9,951 nt of DNA, from contig CANIXE010000049.1 in the NCBI GenBank assembly GCA_947470885.1, positions 1 to 9,951 of the forward strand, read 5' to 3'. A program made the position numbers and the translations under genes. The notes under the pieces were generated by a model. It did no database searches, was not told the DNA's origin, and saw only the letters and a program-made list of their open reading frames with translations. The DNA comes from Planctomycetota bacterium (lineage in GTDB: Bacteria; Planctomycetota; UBA11346). This document shows, in pieces, positions 1-7,226 of this stretch (positions are counted from its first letter, which is position 1; each line of letters starts with the position of its first letter).

Positions 1-1
1 C

Positions 2-505
2 GACAGCCAAGCCGAACTGGTCGCCCGGGATGGGGTGACCACGACGCTCCACGCCGATCCCCACCTGCCCCAGGTGGCCGGTGATCCGATGCATCTCCGC
101 TCGGTGTTCACCAATATTCTAACCAACGCCCGAGAGGCGCTTCAAGAACGCCCGGACGACCGACGGATGCTGATCATCACCCGCAGCGCACCCCATGCCG
201 CCCGGGTGGTGATCGCCAACAACGGTCCGCCCCTGCCGGAACGGGTGGCGGCCCGGCTGTTCCAGCCATTCACCACCACCAAAGAAGGCGGCACCGGCCT
301 GGGCTTGGCCATCGTCCGCCGCCTGGTGGAGCTCCACGGCGGGACCGTCGCCATCACCAGTGACAAGGACCAGGGCGTCAGCGTCACCATCGAATTCCCG
401 ACCAATCTGCCCTCGGCAAATCCCCGGATCCGCCTGCCCGCCCCCGCCGCCGATCCCAAGACCAGGAAAAAACCGGGCAAGCCCCGGAAGAAACGAATCG
501 ACTGA
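2..505 (+). CDS. Sensor histidine kinase, C-terminal ATP-binding part (5' end outside window)
   Basis: This is the last 167 residues of a two-component sensor kinase; the reading frame is open to the left edge, so sensor and phosphoacceptor-histidine regions lie outside. The HATPase_c fold is clear: N box NILTNAREAL (bases 113-142), a G1 box reading NNGPP (218-232), an F box around LFQPFTTTK, and a G2 box GTGLGL (290-307). The GTG at 35 is internal, not a start, because homologous sequence runs upstream of it. After the kinase domain comes a short Pro/Ala-rich and strongly basic tail ending KKPGKPRKKRID, outside the usual catalytic core. The G1 aspartate that normally contacts adenine is Asn here. 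The gene stops one base before the NtrC-type regulator, so the two are almost certainly a cognate NtrB/NtrC-like pair. The signal sensed cannot be told from this fragment. Confidence 0.93.
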   Translation, partial: DSQAELVARDGVTTTLHADPHLPQVAGDPMHLRSVFTNILTNAREALQERPDDRRMLIITRSAPHAARVVIANNGPPLPERVAARLFQPFTTTKEGGTGLGLAIVRRLVELHGGTVAITSDKDQGVSVTIEFPTNLPSANPRIRLPAPAADPKTRKKPGKPRKKRID

Positions 506-506
506 C

Positions 507-1940
507 ATGCCCACGATCCTCGTCATCGACGACAACGCCACCAACCGCGAGACCTACACCGACATCCTCCAGGCGGACGGGCACACCGTGATGGCTGCCG
601 CCACCGGTGAGGAGGGCCTGGCGAAACTGACCGCCGCCGCGGTGGATGCGGTGCTGTGCGATCTGAAGCTGCCCAACCTGGACGGCCTGGCGACGATGGA
701 GCTGGCCCACGAGCGCTTCGGCAACGTGCCATGGATCCTGATCACCGGCTTCGGCAACGAAGAAACCGCGGTGGCCGCGATCAAGCAGGGCGCGTTCAAT
801 TACCTGACCAAGCCGGTGGACCTGGGCCGGCTCAAGGCGACGGTGGAAAGCGCGGTGCGGATGGCCAACGCCAACCGCGAGAACAAGGCCCTGCGCCGGG
901 ACCTGGGCTATGATGAAGCCCTCGACCGGATCGTTGGCACCTCGGCCCAGATCAAGGCGGTGAAGACCACCATTCGCCAGGTCGCCCGGACCGATGCCAC
1001 GGTGCTCATCGAAGGAGAATCCGGCACCGGCAAGGAACTGGTGGCCGACGCGGTGCATGCGCTGTCCAACCGCAGCGGCCGGCCCTACCTCAAAATCAAC
1101 ATGGCGGCAATCCCCCGGGACCTGCTGGAAAGTGAATTGTTCGGCCACGAGCGGGGCGCCTTCACGGGAGCGGTGAGCCAGAAGAAAGGCAAGTTCGAGG
1201 CCGCCGACGCCGGCACCCTGTTCCTCGACGAAATCGGCGAGATGCCCCTGGACAGCCAGGTGAAACTGCTGCGAGTGCTCCAGGACGGCAGCTTCAGCCG
1301 GATCGGCGGCAACCAGGCCCTCAATGCGGATGTCCGCCTGGTTTGCGCCACCAATCGCAATCTGAAGCAGGAGGTCCTCGCCAACCGCTTCCGCATGGAC
1401 CTGTATTTCCGTCTGAATGTCGTCCATATCCAGGTGCCCCCCTTGCGGGAACGACGGGAGGACATCCCCCTCCTCGCCCTCAGCTTCCTGGACCGCCTGA
1501 ACCGCCGGTACCAGACCCAGAAGGAATTGTCCGAGGGGCTGCTCCAACATCTCCGACGCATGGATTGGCCGGGAAACGTTCGGGAGCTGGAAAACCATAT
1601 CGAGAAGCTGTACGTCCTGACCAGCGGCAAGATCGTCGGTCCTGAAATCGCCGGAGTGGCCCCCGCCCGGGTCCCGGCGCCCGCCAACCATCGGAGCGAG
1701 GTCCCAGCGACCCAAGCCCCCGTCGGCCCGGACGAGGCGATCGCGGCCCTGGTCGGCTTGCCCCTGGACGAGGTGGAACGGCGCCTGCTGCTGGCGACCC
1801 TCGCCCATTTCGAGGGGAACAAATCCAAGGCCGCCCGCCAATTGCAGATCGGGGTAAAAACCCTGTACCGGAAACTCCAGGAATACGGCCTGCCCAGTGA
1901 AGAACATGGCGATGCCGCCGAAGTCGGGGCCAAGGCGTGA
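507..1940 (+). CDS. NtrC-family sigma-54-dependent response regulator
   Basis: This 477-residue cytoplasmic transcription activator has three domains. The receiver (about 1-120) has acidic residues D8 and D9, phosphoacceptor D52, T80 and K102. The AAA+ domain (about 140-375) has Walker A GESGTGKE at 170-177, GAFTGA at 217-222, Walker B GTLFLDE at 236-242, an arginine-finger region FRMDLYFRL near 295-303 and WPGNVREL at 354-361. A Pro/Ala-rich linker leads to a Fis-type helix-turn-helix at 437-461. An intact GAFTGA loop means it should contact sigma-54 and drive open-complex formation by ATP hydrolysis. The ATG at 507 is chosen because the receiver begins right there (MPTILVIDD). The frame is open further upstream, but only as out-of-frame reading of the kinase gene. 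It follows the kinase gene after one base and overlaps surE by four bases (GTGA), suggesting translational coupling. Its target genes are unknown, and no sigma-54 promoter was recognised in the window. Confidence 0.96.
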   Translation: MPTILVIDDNATNRETYTDILQADGHTVMAAATGEEGLAKLTAAAVDAVLCDLKLPNLDGLATMELAHERFGNVPWILITGFGNEETAVAAIKQGAFNYLTKPVDLGRLKATVESAVRMANANRENKALRRDLGYDEALDRIVGTSAQIKAVKTTIRQVARTDATVLIEGESGTGKELVADAVHALSNRSGRPYLKINMAAIPRDLLESELFGHERGAFTGAVSQKKGKFEAADAGTLFLDEIGEMPLDSQVKLLRVLQDGSFSRIGGNQALNADVRLVCATNRNLKQEVLANRFRMDLYFRLNVVHIQVPPLRERREDIPLLALSFLDRLNRRYQTQKELSEGLLQHLRRMDWPGNVRELENHIEKLYVLTSGKIVGPEIAGVAPARVPAPANHRSEVPATQAPVGPDEAIAALVGLPLDEVERRLLLATLAHFEGNKSKAARQLQIGVKTLYRKLQEYGLPSEEHGDAAEVGAKA

Positions 1941-2704
1941 TCCTCCTGGTCAACGATGACGGAATCGACGCCCCGGGCTTGCGGGCGATGTACCGGGCCC
2001 TCCGCGCCGCCGGCCACGCGGTACTAGCGGTCGCCCCTTCCCGGGAGCGCAGCGGAATGAGCCACGCCATCACCATCGACCGCAGCCTGACCGCCACCCC
2101 CCGGCTTGAACCGGGTTTTTTCGGTTTCGCCGTGGACGGCACCCCCACCGACTGCACCAAGCTGGCCCTGGACCAGCTCTGCCCCGAACCGCCCCGGCTG
2201 GTGGTCAGCGGCATCAACCGCGGCCCCAACGCCGGCCGCAGCATCTTCTATTCCGGCACCGTGGGCGCAGCGATGGAAGCCGCGATTCTCGGCCTGCCCG
2301 CCCTGGCGGTGAGCCGCCAGCTCTGCGATGACGATCGCAACCTCGCCGGTGGCGCCACCCTCGCCGCCGCCTGGGCGACGAAACTGGCCGCCTCCACCAC
2401 GTGGCGGGGCAAGGTGGTGAACCTCAACATCCCCGGCCTGGCCCCAGGGGATTGGCGCCCCTTGGCCCTGGCCCGCCACGGCCAGGCGGGCTTCCACGAG
2501 ACCTACGGCAAAATCATCGAGGACGGCCGCACCCGCTGGGCCCTCCAGGGAGACTGGTCCGCCGCCGGCGACCACCCGGCTGGGGATGTGACCATGCTCT
2601 CCGCCGGCCACCCCGTGGTCAGCGTCCTCACCCCAGACCTGAATGGCCCAACTGCTGACCAGCGGCGCCTGGCCAAGCTGGCCGAGGAGACCGCCCATGG
2701 CTGA
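1937..2704 (+). CDS. surE: 5'/3'-nucleotidase SurE
   Basis: SurE is a metal-dependent phosphatase acting on nucleoside 5'- and 3'-monophosphates, linked in other bacteria to stationary-phase and stress survival. At 255 residues this protein is of normal family length. Family motifs are complete: NDDG at 6-9 (metal ligands D8 and D9), RSGMSHAIT with S39, VDGTPTDC at 66-73, and SGINRGPNAG at 91-100 with metal ligand N94, followed by YSGTVGAAMEA. The start is a GTG at 1937 that shares the sequence GTGA with the stop of the preceding regulator. The methionine-initial product MILLVNDDG begins exactly at the family's conserved N-terminus, so this rare-type start is well supported. Its end overlaps the ABC ATPase start by eight bases. 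SurE is often found with pcm in proteobacteria; that partner is not here. Cytoplasmic location is expected, with no signal peptide. Confidence 0.97.
   Translation: MILLVNDDGIDAPGLRAMYRALRAAGHAVLAVAPSRERSGMSHAITIDRSLTATPRLEPGFFGFAVDGTPTDCTKLALDQLCPEPPRLVVSGINRGPNAGRSIFYSGTVGAAMEAAILGLPALAVSRQLCDDDRNLAGGATLAAAWATKLAASTTWRGKVVNLNIPGLAPGDWRPLALARHGQAGFHETYGKIIEDGRTRWALQGDWSAAGDHPAGDVTMLSAGHPVVSVLTPDLNGPTADQRRLAKLAEETAHG
2684..2690 (+). promoter_or_regulatory. Ribosome binding site deciding the mlaF start
   Basis: GAGGAGA lies inside the end of surE, six bases before the ATG at 2697. This purine run favours 2697 over the in-frame ATG at 2712, which has no comparable site in front of it. Confidence 0.65.
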
Positions 2705-3500
2705 GCCCACCATGACCGAAGACCTGGGGGTGATCCGGGATCCCTCCCGGGCACCAGCCAACCTGCGACCCATCATCACCGTCGATGGCCTGGTGAAGCG
2801 CTTCGGCAGCCGAACCATCCTCGACGGGGTGACTTTCGCCGTCCGCCCTGGCGAGACCATTTCCATCCTGGGTCGCTCGGGCACGGGGAAGAGCGTCCTG
2901 CTGAAGACCATCATCGCCCTGCTGGATCCGGACGAGGGGAAGGTCACCGTCCTCGGTCGCAACCTCCACGAACTGGCCGAGCGGGAACGCCTGAACGAAC
3001 GCCGGTTGATGGGCTACGTGTTCCAGGGCTCGGCGCTGTTCGACAGCTTGAACGTCCTGGACAACGTCGGCTTTTCTTTGACCCAGCAGCGTCTGGACCC
3101 AGAGGAAATCCGCCACCGTGTCCAAGAAGCCTTGGAGGCCGTGGAGCTGCCCCACGTCATCGATCGCTTTCCCTCGGAGCTCAGCGGCGGCATGCAAAAA
3201 CGAGTGGGCGTGGCCCGGGCAATCATCGACAAGCCCCGGGTCATCCTCTACGACGAGCCCACCACCGGACTTGACCCGATCACCACCGACAGCATCAACG
3301 CGATCATCCAGCGCCTACAGAAATCCCACGGCATCACCAGCCTGGTGGTAACCCATGACATCCGCAGCGCCCTGACCATCAGCGACCGGATCATCATGCT
3401 CGAACAGGGCCGGATCGTCGCCAGCGGCACCCCCACCGAGATCCAGGCCACCAAGGATCCCTGGGTCCAACGATTCCTTGGAGTGATGCCCACAACATAA
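2697..3500 (+). CDS. mlaF: MlaF-like ABC transporter ATPase (phospholipid / organic solvent transport)
   Basis: This is a 267-residue cytoplasmic ATPase of the Mla/Ttg2A branch of ABC importers, which in diderms energises phospholipid movement between the membranes together with the MlaE permease and MlaD. Visible motifs are Walker A GRSGTGKS at 59-66, Q-loop Q110 in FQGSALFDSLNV, signature LSGGMQKRV at 162-170, Walker B VILYDE at 182-187 followed by PTTGLDP, and switch histidine H220. The FQGSALFDSLNV stretch and SGGMQKRV in place of SGGQ-QR are typical of the MlaF group. About 25 residues precede the first ABC strand, slightly longer than usual. Its ATG overlaps the surE stop. No mlaE, mlaD or other permease follows: the next gene is on the opposite strand. 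The transporter partners must therefore be encoded elsewhere, or the ATPase serves another complex. The ATPase identity is certain; the Mla assignment is probable. Confidence 0.9.
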   Translation: MAEPTMTEDLGVIRDPSRAPANLRPIITVDGLVKRFGSRTILDGVTFAVRPGETISILGRSGTGKSVLLKTIIALLDPDEGKVTVLGRNLHELAERERLNERRLMGYVFQGSALFDSLNVLDNVGFSLTQQRLDPEEIRHRVQEALEAVELPHVIDRFPSELSGGMQKRVGVARAIIDKPRVILYDEPTTGLDPITTDSINAIIQRLQKSHGITSLVVTHDIRSALTISDRIIMLEQGRIVASGTPTEIQATKDPWVQRFLGVMPTT

Positions 3501-3580
3501 TTACGTCGCAGCAAACCAGATCGTCGATCCCTTGGGAGCCACCACACCGTTAGGTCGTTCCCAGGAATGAAATTCTCGAC
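3501..3580. other. Convergent intergenic gap without a clear terminator
   Basis: These 80 bases separate two converging genes. They contain a short self-complementary GATCGTCGATC (3519-3529) and a weak TGGGA/TCCCA pairing (3533-3537 with 3559-3563) around a 21-base loop. Neither is followed by a T-run on either strand, so I do not call an intrinsic terminator. Confidence 0.5.
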
Positions 3581-3799
3581 CTAGCCGGCGGTTGGGGCCG
3601 TCGGCCGGCCCTCCAGGGTGGCCAGTTGGGCCTGGAGCTGGGCGACCTGGGCGCGAAGGACGGCATTTTCCTCGGCCAGGGCGGCCTGCACCGCTTCGAT
3701 CTCCCGGACCGAGACAATCCGCACCGTCCCCTTGATGTTGTTCCCGCTGACCGTGCGGGCATCGCGGAGGAGGGTGCTGATGTCGGCGATCTGGTTCAT
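3581..3799 (-). CDS. 72-residue coiled-coil (leucine-zipper-like) microprotein, function unknown
   Basis: No family is recognised. The protein begins MNQIADISTLLRD, followed by a short region TVSGNNIKGTVRIVSV that may form strands. From about residue 31 to 63 it is a regular heptad helix: I34, L41, L48, L55 and L62 fall exactly seven apart, and the other core position holds V31, Q38, N45, V52 and L59. A buried Asn in that position is a feature of parallel dimeric zippers such as GCN4. The end is short and flexible (GRPTAPTAG). It has no signal peptide or membrane segment, so it should be cytoplasmic. The ATG at 3799 is preferred because it lies 17 bases after the upstream gene's stop, with a weak GGAAA in front; longer in-frame readings would run back into that gene. 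A spurious ORF is possible but unlikely given the clean heptads and spacing. It could be a partner of the cytoplasmic tail of the upstream gene product. Confidence 0.68.
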   Translation of the reverse strand: MNQIADISTLLRDARTVSGNNIKGTVRIVSVREIEAVQAALAEENAVLRAQVAQLQAQLATLEGRPTAPTAG

Positions 3800-3816
3800 G
3801 GTGGTTTCCGCAGGGG

Positions 3817-5850
3817 TCAGGCTTCCAGGATCACATGTTCGCCGGCCAGGTCCCGGCCCAGGTCGATCTGGGCGCGATCCGGGCTCCAGGCCTCCCGATC
3901 CTGGATGCTGGTCCAGAATCGGGCGTGGATTCGCTGGTGGTTGGGCAGGACGACCTCGATATCGCTCCCCGAACGGAGCTTCACCGGAGTGCCCACGGCC
4001 ACCGGCCGGCCGTTGATGTGCAACCGGGCCGCCGGGACCACCAGGGCCAACTGAACCGCACCCTGGGGATCCAGATTGAACATCACGGTGCGCACGAATG
4101 CCGACAGTCCCCACGAGGAGCCCCGGCGCATGCCCGGGAGATTCGCCAGTTCCCGGCAGGTACCATCAGCGTCCAAGATTTGGTGGGTGAACCGGGGCCG
4201 GGACATCAACCACCAGAGGGACAGGCCGCCCCCACCGACCACCGCTAACCCCGCGAGGAGGATGGTGGGCAGCCAGTCCCGGGAAACATCGATGGTCAGG
4301 CTCAGTCCAGAGCCCGGGATCACCCGGGTGCTGGACTCTCCGAGACGCTGTTCCTCCAGGATACGCCAATGCCCACGTTCCCCCACGGAAAACGAATGGT
4401 TGCGGATCTGGTAATCCCGGGTGCCCGGTACCGCGGCCAGGGTCAGGGTCTGGCGTCGGCCATCCTCGCACACCAAGGTCAACGGCAGGTCAACCAAGCG
4501 ACGTCGGCCCCCGGAGACGGTGAATCGCAGGTCCACCCGACCGTCCTCGATGGTCCGGTTGCGGGAGAAACCACCGCTGAGTTCGATGGGTTGAATAACG
4601 CCCCATGTGATCTGCAAGGGTTCGCTGGACACCCACGGGGCCTGGGTGCCGCCTGCAGCGAGGGCCAACGCAGCCGAACCCGGTTCGCCAGGCAGATCCA
4701 GCTGGGCCAGGGAAGGCAATTCCTGGCCGTTGAGAAGGAGCTTGGCCTGGGCCAGGAGATCCCGGCTGGTGCTGGCGGCCACCGGGGTAGCCCCCGGGGC
4801 CCGGGTGAACAGATGACCGATGGGCAGGCGATCGCCGGTGTAGAACCGACCATCGTCGCTGTCCGCCTGGATCGACATCCGATGGAGGATCCGGGGATGG
4901 GCCAGGGCCACGACTTCGTAGCCTTGACTGAATCCGGACATGCCCATGGAAATCGTGGCTCCGGCATCCAGGCCGGTGAGCACCAAATGCCGGGCCACGC
5001 CCAGACCATCCACTTCCTGGATCTGCTCGCCCTTCAATGGACTGCCATTGGCGGTGAGGGCCACGGCGAAATCCGGATCCTCCCCCAAGGCATTGAGATA
5101 GAGATCGACGCTGGGGGACCCTTCCTTGAGATCGAAGGTCGCCGCCGGAGCGCCCGGACTGAGGACCCGGACAGTGCCCCCCAGGATCTGGCCCGGCAGG
5201 GGCACACCCGCCCCATGCAAGGCCGGCAGCACTTCACTCAAGAGCAGATGCCTGGCCGATAAAAAGCGGGTGTCAGGCCGGATCCGATGGATCCAATCCC
5301 ACAAACCGGGCTCGATCCCCGGGGCGGGGGAATCACTGGGCAGCGCCGGCGAGATCACCAACCAACGCAGGGCGTTGCCGGCCACCAACGTCGCAAAATC
5401 CCCGGTGGTCCGGGCCTGGGCGGCGATGTTCAGGGCATCTTGGGTCGAAGCAGGGCCGGGGGTGGCCTCCGTCGGACCCTGGATGGAGATCTGGCCACCG
5501 CCGAGTAGAAGGGCGACGGTGGACCGGGATGATTCCTGGGCGAGCCCGGCCACCTGGGAGAAGGCCAGGTGGTAATCACTCCACCGGCTTTCGAAGCCCA
5601 CTTCGGACAACGAGGGGATCCGCCGGATGTCCCGGTCGAAATGCCAGATCTGCCGTTCCTTGGGCAGCAGGTGGTCCACCACCAGGCGCAACCGGTCACG
5701 AACCTGGATATCCGGGGCGGTGGCCCCGGAACCATCCACCAGGACGATGATCCGGGGATCCGCGGCGATTAGGGTACTCCCCGTCAGCAGCAGAGCCGCC
5801 AGAGTGGGCAGGAGGTGGAGACGCCGGGGAAGGAGCATACCGCGCGGCAT
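3817..5850 (-). CDS. Secreted, membrane-anchored protein with degenerate VWA-like domain, function unknown
   Basis: This is a 677-residue protein of no family I can name. Residues 1-30 are a signal peptide: basic PRR, then a hydrophobic stretch LPTLAALLLTGSTLIAA. An alpha/beta region (about 32-205) looks like a von Willebrand A domain: strand RIIVLVDGSGA with D39 and S41, strand RQIWHFDRDI, a SDYHLAF helix start near 91-97, and strand STVALLLGGGQ near 110-120. The metal site is incomplete: the second serine is A43, and the usual aspartate after the fourth strand is missing. A long beta-rich region follows (about 210-520), then a transmembrane helix at about 527-549 (WLPTILLAGLAVVGGGGLSL). The last ~128 residues would be cytoplasmic and include a beta-rich INGRPV...LRSGSDIEVVLP segment, loosely like the end of an FHA domain but lacking its phosphopeptide residues. 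The start at 5850 lies 9 bases after the ugd stop; ATG 5838 is an alternative. Neither has a good ribosome site. Confidence 0.85.
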   Translation of the reverse strand: MPRGMLLPRRLHLLPTLAALLLTGSTLIAADPRIIVLVDGSGATAPDIQVRDRLRLVVDHLLPKERQIWHFDRDIRRIPSLSEVGFESRWSDYHLAFSQVAGLAQESSRSTVALLLGGGQISIQGPTEATPGPASTQDALNIAAQARTTGDFATLVAGNALRWLVISPALPSDSPAPGIEPGLWDWIHRIRPDTRFLSARHLLLSEVLPALHGAGVPLPGQILGGTVRVLSPGAPAATFDLKEGSPSVDLYLNALGEDPDFAVALTANGSPLKGEQIQEVDGLGVARHLVLTGLDAGATISMGMSGFSQGYEVVALAHPRILHRMSIQADSDDGRFYTGDRLPIGHLFTRAPGATPVAASTSRDLLAQAKLLLNGQELPSLAQLDLPGEPGSAALALAAGGTQAPWVSSEPLQITWGVIQPIELSGGFSRNRTIEDGRVDLRFTVSGGRRRLVDLPLTLVCEDGRRQTLTLAAVPGTRDYQIRNHSFSVGERGHWRILEEQRLGESSTRVIPGSGLSLTIDVSRDWLPTILLAGLAVVGGGGLSLWWLMSRPRFTHQILDADGTCRELANLPGMRRGSSWGLSAFVRTVMFNLDPQGAVQLALVVPAARLHINGRPVAVGTPVKLRSGSDIEVVLPNHQRIHARFWTSIQDREAWSPDRAQIDLGRDLAGEHVILEA

Positions 5851-5859
5851 CGTCGGGGC

Positions 5860-7194
5860 TCAGCGGCCCACACCAATGGGTATCACGGTAAGACCATAGG
5901 CCTTGGCCCGCTGATCGTCATACTGGTTGCGACCGTCAAAGATCGTCTTGCCCCGCAACTGCTGGGCCAGGCGATGGAAATCCGGACGACGGTAGGGCCG
6001 CCATTCCGTCATCAGACAGAGGACATCCGCCCCCTCGGTGGCCTGTTCCGGTTCGTCGTGGTAGGACAACCGGGGCAGATCACCCAGGGCTCGCTTCGTT
6101 TCATGGACGGCCTTGGGATCGTTGGCCCGGACCGTGGCACCAGCGGCGATCAGATCGCGGATCAGTTCCAGGGCCGGGGCTTCCCGCACGTCGTCGGTGT
6201 TGGGCTTGAAGGCCAAGCCCCACACCGCCACGGTGAGGGACGCTAGAGGCCGACTGTGCAATTCGCACCAGGCGGCCAGCTTGCGCTGGATCACCGCCTT
6301 CTGCCGATGGTTCACCCGGTCCACCATGTCGATGAGTTCAGCGTGGTAGCCGTGGCTTTCCGCGGTGCGGACCAGGGCCCGAACGTCCTTGGGGAAACAG
6401 CTGCCGCCGTAACCCACACCGGGGTGGAGGAACTGCATGCCGATCCGGGAATCCGCACCCACGCCCTGGCGCACCTGGCGGACATCGGCGCCCACCCGCT
6501 CGCAGATGTTGGCGATCTCATTGATGAAGGAGATCTTGGTCGCCAGCATCGCATTGGCGGCGTACTTGGTCATTTCCGCCGAACGGATGTCCATGGTGTA
6601 GATCCGCAGACCGTTGCGGATGAACGGGGCGTAAAGATCCCGGAGAATCGCCTCGGCCCGGGGTGCAGCGACCCCCACCACCACCCGGTCCGGACGCATG
6701 AAGTCGTCCACCGCAGAACCCTCTTTCAGGAATTCCGGATTGGAGGCGACGTCGAACTCGATATCCGCACCGCGTTTCGCCAGCTCGTCCGCGACCCAGC
6801 CCCGGACCTTGTCGGCGGTGCCCACGGGAACGGTGCTCTTGTTGATCACCAAGCAGTAGGCGGTGAGCCGGCGGCCAATATCCCGGGCCGCGGATTCCAC
6901 ATACTTCAGATCGGCGGTGCCATCATCGCTCATCGGCGTGCCGACGCAGATGAACGCGGCCTCGGCCCCAGCCAGTCCCTCATCGGCGCTGGTGGTGAAC
7001 GTCAGCCGGTGATGGCGGAAGTTGTCGGCGAACAGCTCCTGCAGCCCCGGCTCGTAGATTGGCACCTCGCCCTGGCGTAGGCGGTCGATTTTAGCCGCAT
7101 CCACATCAATGCAGGCGACGTGGTTGCCCATCTCGGCGAAGCAGGTCCCGGTGACCAGACCGACGTAACCGGTGCCGAAGATGGCGATGCGCAT
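5860..7194 (-). CDS. ugd: UDP-glucose 6-dehydrogenase
   Basis: The enzyme oxidises UDP-glucose to UDP-glucuronate with two NAD+, supplying precursors for capsule, exopolysaccharide or LPS sugars in the cytoplasm. It is 444 residues long, normal for the bacterial family. The Rossmann motif GTGYVGLVTG is at 7-16, the GTP-type loop FICVGTPMSDDG at 81-92, the dinucleotide linker STVPVGTADKVR at 120-131 and SNPEFLKEGSAVDDFMRPDR at 151-170. K210 and N214 lie in KYAANAMLATK. The catalytic cysteine is C266 in GYGGSCFPKD, and the C-terminal UDP-binding domain begins with VAVWGLAFKPNTDDVREAP. All essential residues are present. A good ribosome site precedes the ATG. It starts 32 bases after the accC stop and is followed after 9 bases by the VWA-like gene, so it is probably in the same transcript. 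No glycosyltransferase lies nearby, so the end product of the UDP-glucuronate cannot be told. A GDP-mannose dehydrogenase is less likely because of the sequence around C266. Confidence 0.95.
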   Translation of the reverse strand: MRIAIFGTGYVGLVTGTCFAEMGNHVACIDVDAAKIDRLRQGEVPIYEPGLQELFADNFRHHRLTFTTSADEGLAGAEAAFICVGTPMSDDGTADLKYVESAARDIGRRLTAYCLVINKSTVPVGTADKVRGWVADELAKRGADIEFDVASNPEFLKEGSAVDDFMRPDRVVVGVAAPRAEAILRDLYAPFIRNGLRIYTMDIRSAEMTKYAANAMLATKISFINEIANICERVGADVRQVRQGVGADSRIGMQFLHPGVGYGGSCFPKDVRALVRTAESHGYHAELIDMVDRVNHRQKAVIQRKLAAWCELHSRPLASLTVAVWGLAFKPNTDDVREAPALELIRDLIAAGATVRANDPKAVHETKRALGDLPRLSYHDEPEQATEGADVLCLMTEWRPYRRPDFHRLAQQLRGKTIFDGRNQYDDQRAKAYGLTVIPIGVGR

Positions 7195-7199
7195 GGGGA

Positions 7200-7204
7200 C
7201 TCCT
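7200..7204 (-). promoter_or_regulatory. Ribosome binding site of ugd
   Basis: The minus strand reads TTAGGAGTCCCC before the ATG at 7194. AGGAG with five bases of spacing is the clearest Shine-Dalgarno sequence in the window and fixes the ugd start. Confidence 0.75.
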
Positions 7205-7226
7205 AAGGCTGGTGTTTCCGGGCGGA

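Noticed and set aside
360..506. Upstream extension of the response regulator to 360
   Set aside because: It would read the end of the kinase gene out of frame. The receiver domain starts exactly at the ATG at 507.
384..1907. Long open frame of about 507 codons on the minus strand opposite the NtrC-type gene
   Set aside because: It mirrors a gene with complete receiver, AAA+ and Fis motifs. Long antisense frames are common in GC-rich coding DNA, and its translation shows no family motif.
3519..3563. Intrinsic terminator between the converging genes
   Set aside because: The candidate stems are four or five bases with poor loops, and no T-run follows on either strand.
3584..3609. GCCGGC inverted repeat near the microprotein stop
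   Set aside because: It lies inside the coding end of the microprotein, is explained by GC-rich codons, and lacks a T-run.
4369..5262. Plus-strand frame of 297 codons inside the VWA-like gene
   Set aside because: The minus-strand reading has a signal peptide, a membrane helix and operon-like spacing; the plus-strand reading has none of these.
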